Positions 23,335 through 31,662 of a DNA stretch of 41,815 bases are shown one piece after another (within the stretch, counting starts at the first letter, position 1; the number at the start of each line of letters is the position of its first letter). Source of the DNA: Amycolatopsis sp. Its GTDB lineage: Bacteria; Actinomycetota; Actinomycetes; Mycobacteriales; Pseudonocardiaceae. The notes below the pieces were generated by a model that saw nothing but the letters and a program-made list of their open reading frames with translations, searched no databases and was not told where the DNA came from. A program made the translations under genes and the position numbers. Location of the stretch: contig NZ_JAODNM010000120.1 of NCBI RefSeq assembly GCF_025464955.1, positions 1-41,815 of the forward strand, written 5' to 3'.

Positions 23335-24882
23335 TTAGCGTTTGCGGTTGCCGAAGAGCCCGCGAGTGAGCTCTCGGCCCAAGCTGCTCGCCGTCGAGCG
23401 CAGGAATGACTTCACCGCCGGGTCCTTCATCGCCTTCTGCAGGAAACCGGGCTCTTCCTTCTCCTGCTTCGGCGCGGGAGCCTCAGCAGCCGGCGCTTCG
23501 GAAGCAGCGGGCGCATCGGGGGCAGTGGGAGCGGCCTTGGCCATCAGCTTCTCGTACGCGGACTCGCGGTCGATGGTTTCGGAGTACTTCGCATGCAGGT
23601 CCGACGCGGTGGTCGCGGCCGCGATCGCGGCCGGCCCGATCGACCCCATCTTCGAGCGCGGAGCCCGCAATCTGGTCCACGCCACCGGAGTCGGCGCGCC
23701 GCGTTCGGAAAGGACGGTGACGATCGCCTCGCCGATACCGAGCGAGGTCAGCGCCTCGTCCAGTTTGTAGTTCTTCGTCGTCGGATACGTCTTGACCGTC
23801 CGCGCGAGCGCCTTCTGGTCCTCCGGGGTGAACGCGCGCAACGCATGCTGAACCCGCGCGCCGAGCTGCGAGAGCACGTTGTTCGGGATGTCGGTCGGCA
23901 GCTGCGTGCAGAAGAAGACGCCGACGCCCTTGGACCGGATGAGCTTCACCGTCTGCTCGATACGCTCGAGGAACGCCTTCGACGCGTCGTTGAACAGCAG
24001 GTGCGCCTCGTCGAAGAAGAAGACCAGCTTCGGCTTGTCGAGGTCACCCTCCTCAGGCAGCACCTCGAAAAGCTCCGCCAGCAGCCACATCAGGAACGTC
24101 GAGAACAGCGCCGGCTTGGACTGCAGGTTGTCCAGCTCCAGTAACGTCACGACGGCTTTCCCGTCGACCTCGCGCATCAGATCCTTGACGTCCAGCTCCG
24201 GCTCACCGAAGAAGTCCTCCCCGCCCTGCGCCTCCAAGTTGGACAGCGCACGCAGGATGACCCCGGCCGTCGCGGCCGACACCCCGCCGATGCCCTTGAG
24301 GTCCTCCTTGCCCTCGTCGCCGGTGAGATGCGTGATCACCGAGCGGAGGTCCTTCGTGTCCAGCAACGCCAGACCGCGCTGGTCGGCCCAGTGGAAGATC
24401 AGCCCCAGCGTCGATTCCTGCGTGTCGTTGAGCCCCAGCACCTTCGACAGCAGGATCGGCCCGAAGCTGGTGATCGTCGCACGGATCGGTGAGCCCGTCC
24501 CACCGGTGCCGATCGAGAGGAACTGCACCGGGAACCCCGCCGGCCGCCAGTCGTCACCGAGCTCCGCCGCGCGTTTGGTCACCTTGTCGTTCGCCGCGCC
24601 CTGCTCGGCCAGCCCGGAAAGGTCACCCTTGACGTCCGCGAGCACCACCGGCACCCCCGCGGCCGACAACTGCTCGGCGATCAACTGCAACGTCTTCGTC
24701 TTACCTGTCCCCGTCGCACCGGCGACCAGGCCGTGCCGGTTGAGCGTCGCCAACGGAAGCCGCACCGCCGCACCCGCTTCGACCTGCCCGTCGATCACCA
24801 CCGCACCCAGCTCGATCGCGGCACCTTCACTGACATAACCGGCCGCGATCTCACCGGCCGCACCCGAGGTCTGCTGGGTCAC
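23335..24882 (-). CDS. HerA-like P-loop ATPase (DUF853/YjgR family)
   Basis: A 515-residue ATPase of the HerA/FtsK superfamily. Walker A is GATGTGKT at residues 55-62, and Walker B is KLVFFFDEAHLLF. An arginine/sensor region QLPTDIPNNVLSQLGARVQH and the C-terminal LTRGLFGNRKR are typical of the DUF853 (YjgR) group. The Ala/Pro/Glu-rich linker near residues 450-480 joins the ATPase core to a short basic end. Relatives are thought to be DNA or chromosome-associated motors, but the cellular role of DUF853 proteins is not established. GGGAG lies six bases before the GTG start. It is divergent from orn across a 114-base region with two strong inverted repeats. Confidence 0.9.
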   Translation of the reverse strand: MTQQTSGAAGEIAAGYVSEGAAIELGAVVIDGQVEAGAAVRLPLATLNRHGLVAGATGTGKTKTLQLIAEQLSAAGVPVVLADVKGDLSGLAEQGAANDKVTKRAAELGDDWRPAGFPVQFLSIGTGGTGSPIRATITSFGPILLSKVLGLNDTQESTLGLIFHWADQRGLALLDTKDLRSVITHLTGDEGKEDLKGIGGVSAATAGVILRALSNLEAQGGEDFFGEPELDVKDLMREVDGKAVVTLLELDNLQSKPALFSTFLMWLLAELFEVLPEEGDLDKPKLVFFFDEAHLLFNDASKAFLERIEQTVKLIRSKGVGVFFCTQLPTDIPNNVLSQLGARVQHALRAFTPEDQKALARTVKTYPTTKNYKLDEALTSLGIGEAIVTVLSERGAPTPVAWTRLRAPRSKMGSIGPAAIAAATTASDLHAKYSETIDRESAYEKLMAKAAPTAPDAPAASEAPAAEAPAPKQEKEEPGFLQKAMKDPAVKSFLRSTASSLGRELTRGLFGNRKR

Positions 24883-24903
24883 AGGACACTCCCACCGTAG
24901 TTA

Positions 24904-24985
24904 GCTCGATCACATCCCTTGACGCGATCGAGCGTAACCCGACCGGATGTGCAGGTCGCGCGACTCACTTCCCCCGGTCGGGTTA
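24904..24985. promoter_or_regulatory. Two inverted repeats in the HerA-orn divergent promoter
   Basis: GCTCGATC (24904-24911) pairs with GATCGAGC (24926-24933). TAACCCGACCGG (24935-24946) pairs perfectly with CCGGTCGGGTTA (24974-24985). The last arm overlaps the orn -10 hexamer, so protein binding or cruciform formation there would directly affect orn transcription. Confidence 0.5.
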
Positions 24986-24989
24986 GGGT
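24984..24989 (+). promoter_or_regulatory. -10 element of a probable leaderless transcript (orn)
   Basis: TAGGGT (TAnnnT) is followed by seven bases and then the GTG start of oligoribonuclease at 24997, with no ribosome-binding sequence. The transcript should begin at the start codon. Confidence 0.55.
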
Positions 24990-24996
24990 CTACCGG

Positions 24997-25605
24997 GTGA
25001 CTGACCGCCTAGTATGGATCGACTGCGAGATGACGGGGCTCGACCTCGCCAAGGACGCGCTGATCGAGATAGCCGCACTGGTGACCGACGCCGAGCTCAA
25101 CGTACTGGGCGAAGGTGTCGACATCGTCATCCACGCCGACGAAGACGCGCTGGCCAACATGCCCGAAGTGGTGCAGAAGATGCACGCCCACTCCGGACTC
25201 ACCGAAGAAGTGCGCGCTTCGACAACCACGCTCGCCGAAGCCGAACAACGCGTCCTCGCCTACATCCGAGAGCACGTCCCCGACCCCAACACCGCCCCAC
25301 TGGCAGGCAACTCCATCGCCACCGACCGGGGCTTCATCACCCGCGACATGCACGAACTCGACGACCACCTCCACTACCGCATGGTCGACGTCTCCTCCAT
25401 CAAGGAACTCGTCCGCCGCTGGTATCCGCGCATCTACTACGCCAAACCCGAGAAGGGACTGGCCCACCGCGCACTCGCCGATATCAAGGAATCCATCGGC
25501 GAACTCGACTACTACCGCCGCATCGCCTTCGTCCCCCAACCCGGCCCCACCTCGGACGAAGCCAAAGCCGCAGCCGCCGAGGTCCTGGAGAAACACAGCA
25601 CCTGA
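24997..25605 (+). CDS. orn: Oligoribonuclease
   Basis: A 202-residue DEDDh exonuclease that degrades short oligoribonucleotides, the last step of RNA turnover and of cyclic-dinucleotide breakdown products. The catalytic set is complete: Asp9 and Glu11 in WIDCEMTGLD, Asp110 in GNSIATDRGFI, and His157 and Asp162 in AHRALADIKESI. It is about 20 residues longer than the E. coli enzyme because of a C-terminal extension after FVPQPGP. The start is GTG at 24997, directly after IDCEMTG-compatible spacing and a -10 hexamer; upstream in-frame codons lie inside the promoter. It is followed by tRNA-His 85 bases downstream. Confidence 0.96.
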   Translation: MTDRLVWIDCEMTGLDLAKDALIEIAALVTDAELNVLGEGVDIVIHADEDALANMPEVVQKMHAHSGLTEEVRASTTTLAEAEQRVLAYIREHVPDPNTAPLAGNSIATDRGFITRDMHELDDHLHYRMVDVSSIKELVRRWYPRIYYAKPEKGLAHRALADIKESIGELDYYRRIAFVPQPGPTSDEAKAAAAEVLEKHST

Positions 25606-25689
25606 CAACACAGGTAACCCGCGTGCATGACCGATTAGCGGCACGCTACAGTATGTCAGCCGAGGTGATCGGAAACGATCTCCTCGCAT

Positions 25690-25766
25690 GGTGGGCGTAG
25701 CTCAGCTGGTAGAGCACCTGGTTGTGGTCCCGGAGGTCGCGGGTTCGAGCCCCGTCGCTCACCCCA
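25690..25766 (+). tRNA. tRNA-His (anticodon GTG)
   Basis: Cloverleaf verified by eye. The seven-base acceptor stem is GTGGGCG/CGCTCAC, with a G at 25690 as the extra G-1 that pairs with discriminator C at 25763, diagnostic of tRNA-His. The D-arm is GCTC...GAGC, the anticodon loop is TTGTGGT with GTG, and the T-arm holds GGTTCGAGCC. CCA (25764-25766) is encoded. TACAGT at 25647-25652 is a possible -10. A strong terminator follows directly. Confidence 0.95.
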
Positions 25767-25769
25767 CTG

Positions 25770-25823
25770 GCCCCACCTTGGTTGTTTGCCTCGCGGCAAA
25801 CTTTCCCAAGGTGGGGCATTTTT
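25770..25823 (+). terminator. Rho-independent terminator of tRNA-His
   Basis: Outer stem GCCCCACCTTGG / CCAAGGTGGGGC (25770-25781, 25806-25817) and inner stem GTTTGCC / GGCAAAC, followed by ATTTTT. A full classic terminator, four bases after the tRNA 3' end. Confidence 0.9.
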
Positions 25824-25847
25824 GGTTTCTGGGGCCGAGCCCCCACG

Positions 25848-25947
25848 GTGCGGTACGTAACTGTTGACGGCCGGCGACGTTCTCGGGCAGGTGCCTACGG
25901 CGTGGGCTCCGTGGCACGGGGGGTCACCATTGTGCGGTACGTAACTG
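25848..25947. repeat. 16-base direct repeat GTGCGGTACGTAACTG
   Basis: An exact direct repeat, at 25848-25863 and 25932-25947, start-to-start distance 84 bases, between tRNA-His and the palindromic element. Purpose unknown: an operator pair, an attachment-site relic or a small duplication are all possible. Confidence 0.6.
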
Positions 25948-26080
25948 CGGCGAAGGTGCCAGTGGGGGACTTGGGCACGGGGAACGCAAGAACCAGTGGT
26001 GACCTTTTAGGACACTGCTCGCGACGTGCGGCAGCGGCACCTCGGTGACTCTTCGGTCGTAGGTGTGGATGGTTGCCTAT

Positions 26081-26217
26081 CGCAACTCGACGGCGAGTTG
26101 CGGTACTTAGCATCCGCAACCATCGCAACTCGACGGCGACTTGCCGTGGAACGGTCCATTCGACCACTCACGGATACGGCACAAGCGGGCACTTTTGGAC
26201 AAGAGTGCCCTGCTTGA
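26081..26217. repeat. Composite palindromic repeat, copy 2 (inverted)
   Basis: Palindrome C (26081-26102) has arms CGCAACTCG / CGAGTTGCG around ACGG. Palindrome D (26124-26145) is similar, with one arm decayed. A 21-base spacer between them matches the reverse complement of the spacer in copy 1 at 18 of 21 positions. The box with arms GGCACTTTTGG / ACAAGAGTGCC follows at 26188-26209, on the opposite side of the palindromes from copy 1. The whole unit is thus an inverted copy of bases 141-272. Confidence 0.8.
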
Positions 26218-26440
26218 ACGCTCAACGAGGGCACAAAGGTGCAAAAATGTCCCGCACTTCGGCCGCGGCGCGTGGACTCGCTCCCGCCGCGATGGACACC
26301 GGCGTGGGGGTCGCCGCGCTCGTCGTCAGCATGGTGTTCACCCAAGCCGTCGCCGTGAGACGGGACTAGGCCCGTTACGATGACGGCGGTTGAGTCCACA
26401 GCCTGAACGTTGTTGTGCTGCCCAACCGGAGGAACGCCCG

Positions 26441-26803
26441 ATGAGCGAACACACGGAACCCGCCACCGGCGGGGTGACGGTTTCGGTACGCTGCGACACG
26501 GACACGCTGATCCTGACCGTTGTCGGCGAGCTGGACATCCTGACCGCGCCGGCTGTCGACGAGGCCGTCCGGGTTGCGCTGGCTGACAAACCCCCGGTGC
26601 TGGTCCTCGATCTGACGCAGGTCCTGTTCCTCGGCTCGGCCGGGCTGTCGGTGCTGCTCACGGCGCACCAGCGGGCCGCCCCACACTGCGAACTCCGGAT
26701 CGTGTCGGCGACCAGGCCGACCCGGCGACCGATCGAACTCACCGGGCTCGACCGCCAACTCACGCTTTTCACTTCACTCGACGAAGCGCTGGGCACTTCA
26801 TGA
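26441..26803 (+). CDS. STAS-domain anti-anti-sigma factor
   Basis: A 120-residue single STAS domain. The first strand region reads LILTVVGELDILTAPAVDEA, and the phospho-site loop is DLTQVLFLGSAGLSVLLTAH. In the usual DSSG motif the Asp is Gly here (GSAG), leaving Ser66 as the likely phosphorylation site. Such proteins release sigma factors by binding an HPK-like anti-sigma kinase when unphosphorylated. The start is ATG at 26441, because GGAGG lies eight bases upstream. Its stop overlaps the ATG of the AI-2E-type transporter by four bases (ATGA). No anti-sigma or sigma gene is adjacent, so its partner is encoded elsewhere. Confidence 0.88.
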   Translation: MSEHTEPATGGVTVSVRCDTDTLILTVVGELDILTAPAVDEAVRVALADKPPVLVLDLTQVLFLGSAGLSVLLTAHQRAAPHCELRIVSATRPTRRPIELTGLDRQLTLFTSLDEALGTS

Positions 26804-27954
26804 CCATGCGTCCTGACGATGGCCCGATCGATCCCCATCACATCGAGGGGGAGGACTCGATCGCCGAGTCCGAAGCCGAGGCTGCGGAGATCAGCACGCC
26901 GGAACAGCCGCTGGGGAGGATGGGCAAACCGCTCAACCGCCGCTCCCCCTTCCTGATCGGAATGGCCGCGGCGGCCGGGGTCGCGGTGACCTACGGCGCG
27001 TTGCAGGTCGTCATCGGCGTGCAGGACATCCTGATCCTGATCGGGCTGGCGCTGTTCCTCGCCATCGGGCTCGAGCCCGCGGTCATGTGGCTGGTGAAGC
27101 GCCGGTTCCCACGGTGGCTCGCGGTCCTCACCGTGTTCGTGGTCGCGCTGGCCGCGATCAGCGGGTTCCTCACCGCCGCGATCCCGGTCATCGTCGACCA
27201 GGCGACCCAGTTCGTCGCGAAACTGCCCACCTATCTGGGCGAGATCCAGGACCACAGTTCGACGCTGGGCAAGCTCAACGACCGGTTCCACATCGAGTCG
27301 CTGATCCAGAAAACGCTGACCAGTTCGAGTTCCGGGCTGACCAGCGGTCTGCTCGGCGCCGGCCAGGCGGTGTTCAGCGCGGTGACCAACTTCCTGATCG
27401 TGATCGTGCTGACCATGTACTTCGTCGCCGACCTGCCCCGGATCCGCGCCGCCGGCTACCGGCTGGTCCCCCGGTCGCGCCGGCCACGCGCGATCCTGAT
27501 CGGCGACCAGATCTCGGTCAAGGTCGGCGGGTACGTGCTGGGCAACCTGCTGATCTCGGTCGTCGCCGGGTTGCTCACGCTGATCTGGCTGCTGAGCTTC
27601 GGCGTGCCGTACGCGGCACTGCTGGCGATCACCGTCGCCGTACTCGACCTGATCCCAGTGATCGGCTCCATCTCTGGCGGGGTCATCGTGAGCCTGGTCG
27701 CGCTGACCGTGTCGCTCCCGGTCTGCCTGCTCACTCTCGGGTTCTTCCTGGTCTACCGCTTCGTCGAGGACTACCTGCTGGTGCCGCGGATCATCGGCAG
27801 CGCGGTGAAGGTTCCGGCCATGGTCACCGTGGTGGCCGTGCTGCTGGGCGGTGCCCTGCTCGGCATCGTCGGCGCGCTGGTCGCGATCCCCATCGCCGCC
27901 GCGATCCTGCTACTCGCGGAGGAAGTCCTCTACCCCCGGCTCGACAACTCCTGA
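26800..27954 (+). CDS. AI-2E family transporter (membrane permease)
   Basis: A 384-residue membrane protein with about eight helices, matching the AI-2E (YdgG/PerM) family. An acidic cytoplasmic N-terminus is followed by two hydrophobic blocks. In the second block the conserved stretch ALLAITVAVLDLIPVIGSISGG and the C-terminal LVPRIIGSAVKVPAMVTVVA are diagnostic. The family was named for autoinducer export, but members move different solutes, so substrate is unknown. It overlaps the STAS gene by four bases, indicating coupled translation. It ends about 40 bases before a perfect hairpin. Confidence 0.9.
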   Translation: MTMRPDDGPIDPHHIEGEDSIAESEAEAAEISTPEQPLGRMGKPLNRRSPFLIGMAAAAGVAVTYGALQVVIGVQDILILIGLALFLAIGLEPAVMWLVKRRFPRWLAVLTVFVVALAAISGFLTAAIPVIVDQATQFVAKLPTYLGEIQDHSSTLGKLNDRFHIESLIQKTLTSSSSGLTSGLLGAGQAVFSAVTNFLIVIVLTMYFVADLPRIRAAGYRLVPRSRRPRAILIGDQISVKVGGYVLGNLLISVVAGLLTLIWLLSFGVPYAALLAITVAVLDLIPVIGSISGGVIVSLVALTVSLPVCLLTLGFFLVYRFVEDYLLVPRIIGSAVKVPAMVTVVAVLLGGALLGIVGALVAIPIAAAILLLAEEVLYPRLDNS

Positions 27955-27995
27955 GCAGGGTGCGACTGGTGCGGCTGAGATGCGTTGTGACCTGT

Positions 27996-28014
27996 CGTGA
28001 AGGCCACCTTCACG
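27996..28014. terminator. Hairpin between convergent AI-2E and SnoaL-like genes
   Basis: Perfect arms CGTGAAGG / CCTTCACG around CCA, between two convergent stops. Probably a two-way transcription end. Confidence 0.6.
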
Positions 28015-28065
28015 GCGTAAGGGGCACTCAACTAGGCCTTCACAACGCCCCGGACGGAACGCGTA

Positions 28066-28464
28066 CTAACTGAAAAGCGCCGACGTGATGAGTTCGGTGT
28101 CCACGTAGTCGGTCATCTCCTGGATGCGGCCGTCCACGATTTTCGCGACAATGGCATAGACATTCTCGTACGGTCGGCCGGTTTTGGCTGTCGCACTGCC
28201 TTTCGCGAGCATCACCACGTGGTCTCCCTCGGCGATGAACCGCTCGAAGGTAAACGAGACCGAACTTTCCAACCGCGCCCGCAACGGCACCAGCAGCTTG
28301 GCGATCACGTCCTGTTTGCCTTCGAACGTGCCCGACAACGGAGTCGTCCCGATGATCGTCCAGCGGATGTCGTCGGCCAGCGCACTGATCAGCGGTTCGG
28401 CGTTGCCGCGTGAAGCCTCGGTATAGACGTATTCCAGCAGTCCCTTGTTGCTCGCCGTCGTCAT
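28066..28464 (-). CDS. SnoaL-like / NTF2-fold protein
   Basis: A 132-residue cone-shaped NTF2-fold protein. It has an N-terminal helix (LLEYVYTEASRGNAEPLISA), then DDIRWTIIGTTPLSGTFEGK, the standard SnoaL first strand and loop, and paired strands EGDHVVMLAKGSAT and YENVYAIVAKIVDGRIQEMT. Members include polyketide cyclases, isomerases and small-molecule binders, so the reaction cannot be given. The start is ATG at 28464 with AAGGAG upstream; a longer open frame has no ribosome site. It lies on the same strand as, and about 200 bases downstream of, the SARP regulator. Confidence 0.85.
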   Translation of the reverse strand: MTTASNKGLLEYVYTEASRGNAEPLISALADDIRWTIIGTTPLSGTFEGKQDVIAKLLVPLRARLESSVSFTFERFIAEGDHVVMLAKGSATAKTGRPYENVYAIVAKIVDGRIQEMTDYVDTELITSALFS

Positions 28465-28667
28465 CGCCTTCTCCTTGGACCGGTGGATGATCACCCGGTC
28501 CAACCCGCCTGCCGACGCCCGGATTCCGCGAGCGGCAAGGTTCGCCCGATCGGCTGCCCGTCCGGACCGGGGCAGGAATGGGTGTCCGTTCGTGCTGCAT
28601 CGGGATTTTCGCGCGACAGCAAGGAAAGCGCCGGTTACGCTAAGCAAGTGAAGCGATACCGGAATAC

Positions 28668-31475
28668 TCAGGATGCGTGGGTGAAGCCCAGCGTTTCGGC
28701 GTGCTCTTCGATTTCGAGACTTTCCTTCATCGCGACACGAGCCTCTTCTTCCCGCCCGGCCGCTTGATGTGTCTCGCTGAGCTGAAGAAGGGAATCGGCC
28801 GCGTCGAAGTCGTTGCCGAGGTCGCGGAACATCGCGACGGACCGCTGGTAGATACAGGTGGCGTCGTCGAACCGGCCGAGGTCGTGATAAGCGCGGCCGA
28901 GGTCGCGCAAGGCGTTGGCCAGGCCGAACTGTTCGCCGTGCTCCTGGTAGATCAGCAATGCCTGGCGATAGTAGACAAGGCTCGTCTCGGCTCGGCCGAG
29001 CCGGACATGGCTGGTGGCGATGAGTTCCAGCGCGGCGGCTTCGCCCCGGCGCCAGTTGGCGGAGCGGAACAGCCGCAGCGCCTGTTCGGCGTAGGCCAGC
29101 GCCTTGTCGTACTGCCCTTTCAGTTCGGCCACCCAGTTGGTCTGCCGCAAGGTGTACGCCATGCCGACGTCGTCACCGAGCTGCTCGAAAAGCGCGAGTG
29201 CCTGCTCGAGATGGTGCTCGGCAAGGTCGAAGTCGTGGTCGGAACCGCCTATTCGACCCTGCTGGCAGTACACCCGGGAAACGCCGCGGTGCGCGTACGC
29301 CAGCCCGACCGGATCATCGAGCTCCTCCGCGACCGCGAGCGCCGCTTGCTGGATGATGGCCATGTCGCGCCAGTGGCGGTGCCGGTCCTGGTAATGCCGC
29401 AGGGCCCAGGCGAAATGCAGCGTGTGCCCGGGCAGCCAGACCGCGACCGCGCGCGCGGCGAGATCGACCAGCACCGGGTACTCGTCCGCGAACCACTTCG
29501 TGGCGGCCTGGTAGTCCGCCAGTGGCTGCGGAGTGACCCCGTCGGCCAGCACCGGCAACGCCAACAGGTCTTGGTGGGTGGACAGGAGCTGGTCCGCCGC
29601 GTGCGCCGTCGCCAGGTAGTGGTCGAACATGCGGCGGGTCGCCGCCCGTCGCTCCACGGCCGACTCCACTTCGAGGAACAACTCCGTCGAATAGGCGCGC
29701 AACAGATCGTGCCGGGTGTACCAACCGGGAAAGTGTTCGGAAACCAGGTGAGCGTCGGACAACTCGCGCAGCAGTGTGCGGGTCGCACGCACGGGCAGCG
29801 CGGCCAGGCTCGCCGCGGTGGCGACGGAGACGTCGGTCCCCTGGTGCACGGACAGCAGCCGGAACAACCGCGCCGCCTGACAGCTGAGCGCGCGGTACGA
29901 CCACGAAAGGACTGCTCGCAGGTCGGGAGCGCCGTCGGTTTCAGCGAAGGCATCGAGGCTTTCCTTCGCCTCGGACAACTCCGCCGCGATGGCGGCGAGC
30001 GGGAACGTCGGCTGCGACAACGCACGGGCCGCGGTCACCGCGAGCGCCAGCGGCAACCTGTCGCACCGGGCGATGATGTCGGCCGCCGCGTCGGGCTCGG
30101 CCGCCACTCGCTCCGCACCGAGCCGTTTGACCAGGAACTCCTCGGCCTCCGCGGGTTCCATCAGGTCGAGCGTGACAGTGTTCGCCCCGGTGGCCGCGAC
30201 CAGCCCAGGCAGGGCATGCCGGCTGGTGACCAGCACCAGGCAACCCGGTTTCCCAGGCAGCAGCGGCAGCACCTGCTTGGTGTCGCGGGCGTTGTCGAGC
30301 AGGATCAGGCAGCGCCGTTCGGCCAGCAGGCTGCGGTACAGCGCGGTGCACGCGTCCAATTCGGGCGGAATGTCCTTCAGCGGGGTCCCGAGCGCGTCCA
30401 GGAACGCGCGGATGACCTCCGCGGGCTCGAGCGGCGCGATCTCGGCGTCGAAGCCGCGCAGGTTGACGTAGAGCTGGCCATCGGGGAACCGGTCGGCGAC
30501 CTCGTGTGCACAGTGGACGGCGAAGGTCGTCTTGCCGACCGCGGCCATGCCCTTGATCAGCGTGACCGCGACCTGGTCCGGCTGGTACCGCGGCCCGCCC
30601 GGCAGCAGCGCGAGCATCGAATCCTTGCCCTGGACACGCCCGACGTAGGCCGGCAGGTCCGCGGGGAGCTGCGCAGGGACGAGCGGCACGGCCGGTTGCG
30701 GCTCGCGCGGCTTCGCGAGCAGACCGGCGTCGGACTCCAGGATGCATTGCTGCAGCCGACGCAGCCGCGGCCCCGGGTCGACACCGAGTTCCTCGGCGAG
30801 CAGCCGCCGGACGCTGTCGTACGCCGCGAGTGCGTCAGCCCGGCGGCCCGCCTGGTAGAGCGCGAGGATCAGCAACTCGTGCAGTCGCTCCCGCAGCGGC
30901 TCGGTGTCGAGGAGCCGGGCGATGCCATCCACCACACCGACGGGCTCGTCGATCTCGAGTTCCCAGGTCCACAGCTGTTCGCAGGTCGCGATCCACTTCT
31001 GTCGCAACAGATCCCGCTGAGTGTCCAAATAGGCCCCGTGGACCCCGGCGAGCGGGGTGTCCTCCCACAACGCCAACGCGTCACGCAGGAGGGCGACCGC
31101 TTCGACGAACTGCGCGCGGGCTCGGGCGGCGTCCGCGAGGGCAAGGCCGAGGCGAAACCGCCCGAGGTCGACAGCTTCGGCGTCGACCAGGAGCTGGTAG
31201 CCCCCGGAGGACGACCTGATCACCTGATCGTGGTCCGTCGCGCCGAGTACCCGGCGCAGGCGGTGGACGTACGTGCGGATCGTGCCGCGGGCCGTCCGGG
31301 GAGCGGCGTCACCCCACACCGCTTCCACGATGTCGTCGACGGTTACGAGCCCGCCCGGGCGCAGCAGCAACAGAGCCAGCAGCGCGCGCTGCTGGGGTGA
31401 ACCGAGATCCAGTTCGGCGCCATCACGCCAGGCACGGATCGGGCCGAGCATGGCGAACCTCAACCCGGGGACCAT
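28668..31475 (-). CDS. SARP/AfsR-type regulator with NB-ARC and TPR domains
   Basis: A 935-residue STAND-type regulator. In order: an OmpR-like winged helix (about 1-95), a bacterial transcriptional activation domain (about 100-245), an NB-ARC ATPase with Walker A GMAAVGKTT at 309-317 and Walker B RCLILLDNARD, and a C-terminal TPR array (about 640-930). Relatives such as AfsR switch on secondary-metabolite or developmental genes. The start is ATG at 31475 just before the conserved LRFAMLGPIRAW; the frame extends 19 codons further without a better site. A LuxR-type gene lies 187 bases upstream on the same strand. No biosynthetic cluster is visible nearby, so the target is unknown. Confidence 0.92.
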   Translation of the reverse strand: MVPGLRFAMLGPIRAWRDGAELDLGSPQQRALLALLLLRPGGLVTVDDIVEAVWGDAAPRTARGTIRTYVHRLRRVLGATDHDQVIRSSSGGYQLLVDAEAVDLGRFRLGLALADAARARAQFVEAVALLRDALALWEDTPLAGVHGAYLDTQRDLLRQKWIATCEQLWTWELEIDEPVGVVDGIARLLDTEPLRERLHELLILALYQAGRRADALAAYDSVRRLLAEELGVDPGPRLRRLQQCILESDAGLLAKPREPQPAVPLVPAQLPADLPAYVGRVQGKDSMLALLPGGPRYQPDQVAVTLIKGMAAVGKTTFAVHCAHEVADRFPDGQLYVNLRGFDAEIAPLEPAEVIRAFLDALGTPLKDIPPELDACTALYRSLLAERRCLILLDNARDTKQVLPLLPGKPGCLVLVTSRHALPGLVAATGANTVTLDLMEPAEAEEFLVKRLGAERVAAEPDAAADIIARCDRLPLALAVTAARALSQPTFPLAAIAAELSEAKESLDAFAETDGAPDLRAVLSWSYRALSCQAARLFRLLSVHQGTDVSVATAASLAALPVRATRTLLRELSDAHLVSEHFPGWYTRHDLLRAYSTELFLEVESAVERRAATRRMFDHYLATAHAADQLLSTHQDLLALPVLADGVTPQPLADYQAATKWFADEYPVLVDLAARAVAVWLPGHTLHFAWALRHYQDRHRHWRDMAIIQQAALAVAEELDDPVGLAYAHRGVSRVYCQQGRIGGSDHDFDLAEHHLEQALALFEQLGDDVGMAYTLRQTNWVAELKGQYDKALAYAEQALRLFRSANWRRGEAAALELIATSHVRLGRAETSLVYYRQALLIYQEHGEQFGLANALRDLGRAYHDLGRFDDATCIYQRSVAMFRDLGNDFDAADSLLQLSETHQAAGREEEARVAMKESLEIEEHAETLGFTHAS

Positions 31476-31662
31476 TACCCGATCCTGCCACGAATAGCTT
31501 TCACGTTTTCCGTCCGGTGGTTGCTTTCCCACCAGCTTCCCACCAGAAGTCGTCTACGTCACCCAAGCCAACCTGTCGGTTGCATCTCCATTTGCACAGG
31601 AACCTTCCGAACTCAGGGAGTCTTTCCCGGTCACCGGGACATCTGAGGGCCGGTGGCGACCG

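Larger units (their letters stand above)
25824..26440. other. Gene-free, repeat-rich stretch after tRNA-His
   Basis: No convincing gene is seen in about 615 bases. It contains a 16-base direct repeat (25848 and 25932) and the second composite palindromic element (26081-26217). Small open frames here are short, overlap on both strands and have no ribosome sites. The right end must carry the promoter of the STAS-AI-2E operon. The 3' side of a tRNA is a common landing site for mobile DNA, so part of this may be relic. Confidence 0.5.

Noticed and set aside
25895..26399. Small frames on both strands in the tRNA-His downstream region
   Set aside because: They overlap palindromes and each other, lack ribosome sites, and show no coding-like third-position pattern.
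28677..31400. 907-codon plus-strand frame opposite the SARP regulator
   Set aside because: Composition and lack of motifs show it is the complement of the SARP gene, which has clear winged-helix, NB-ARC and TPR sequences.
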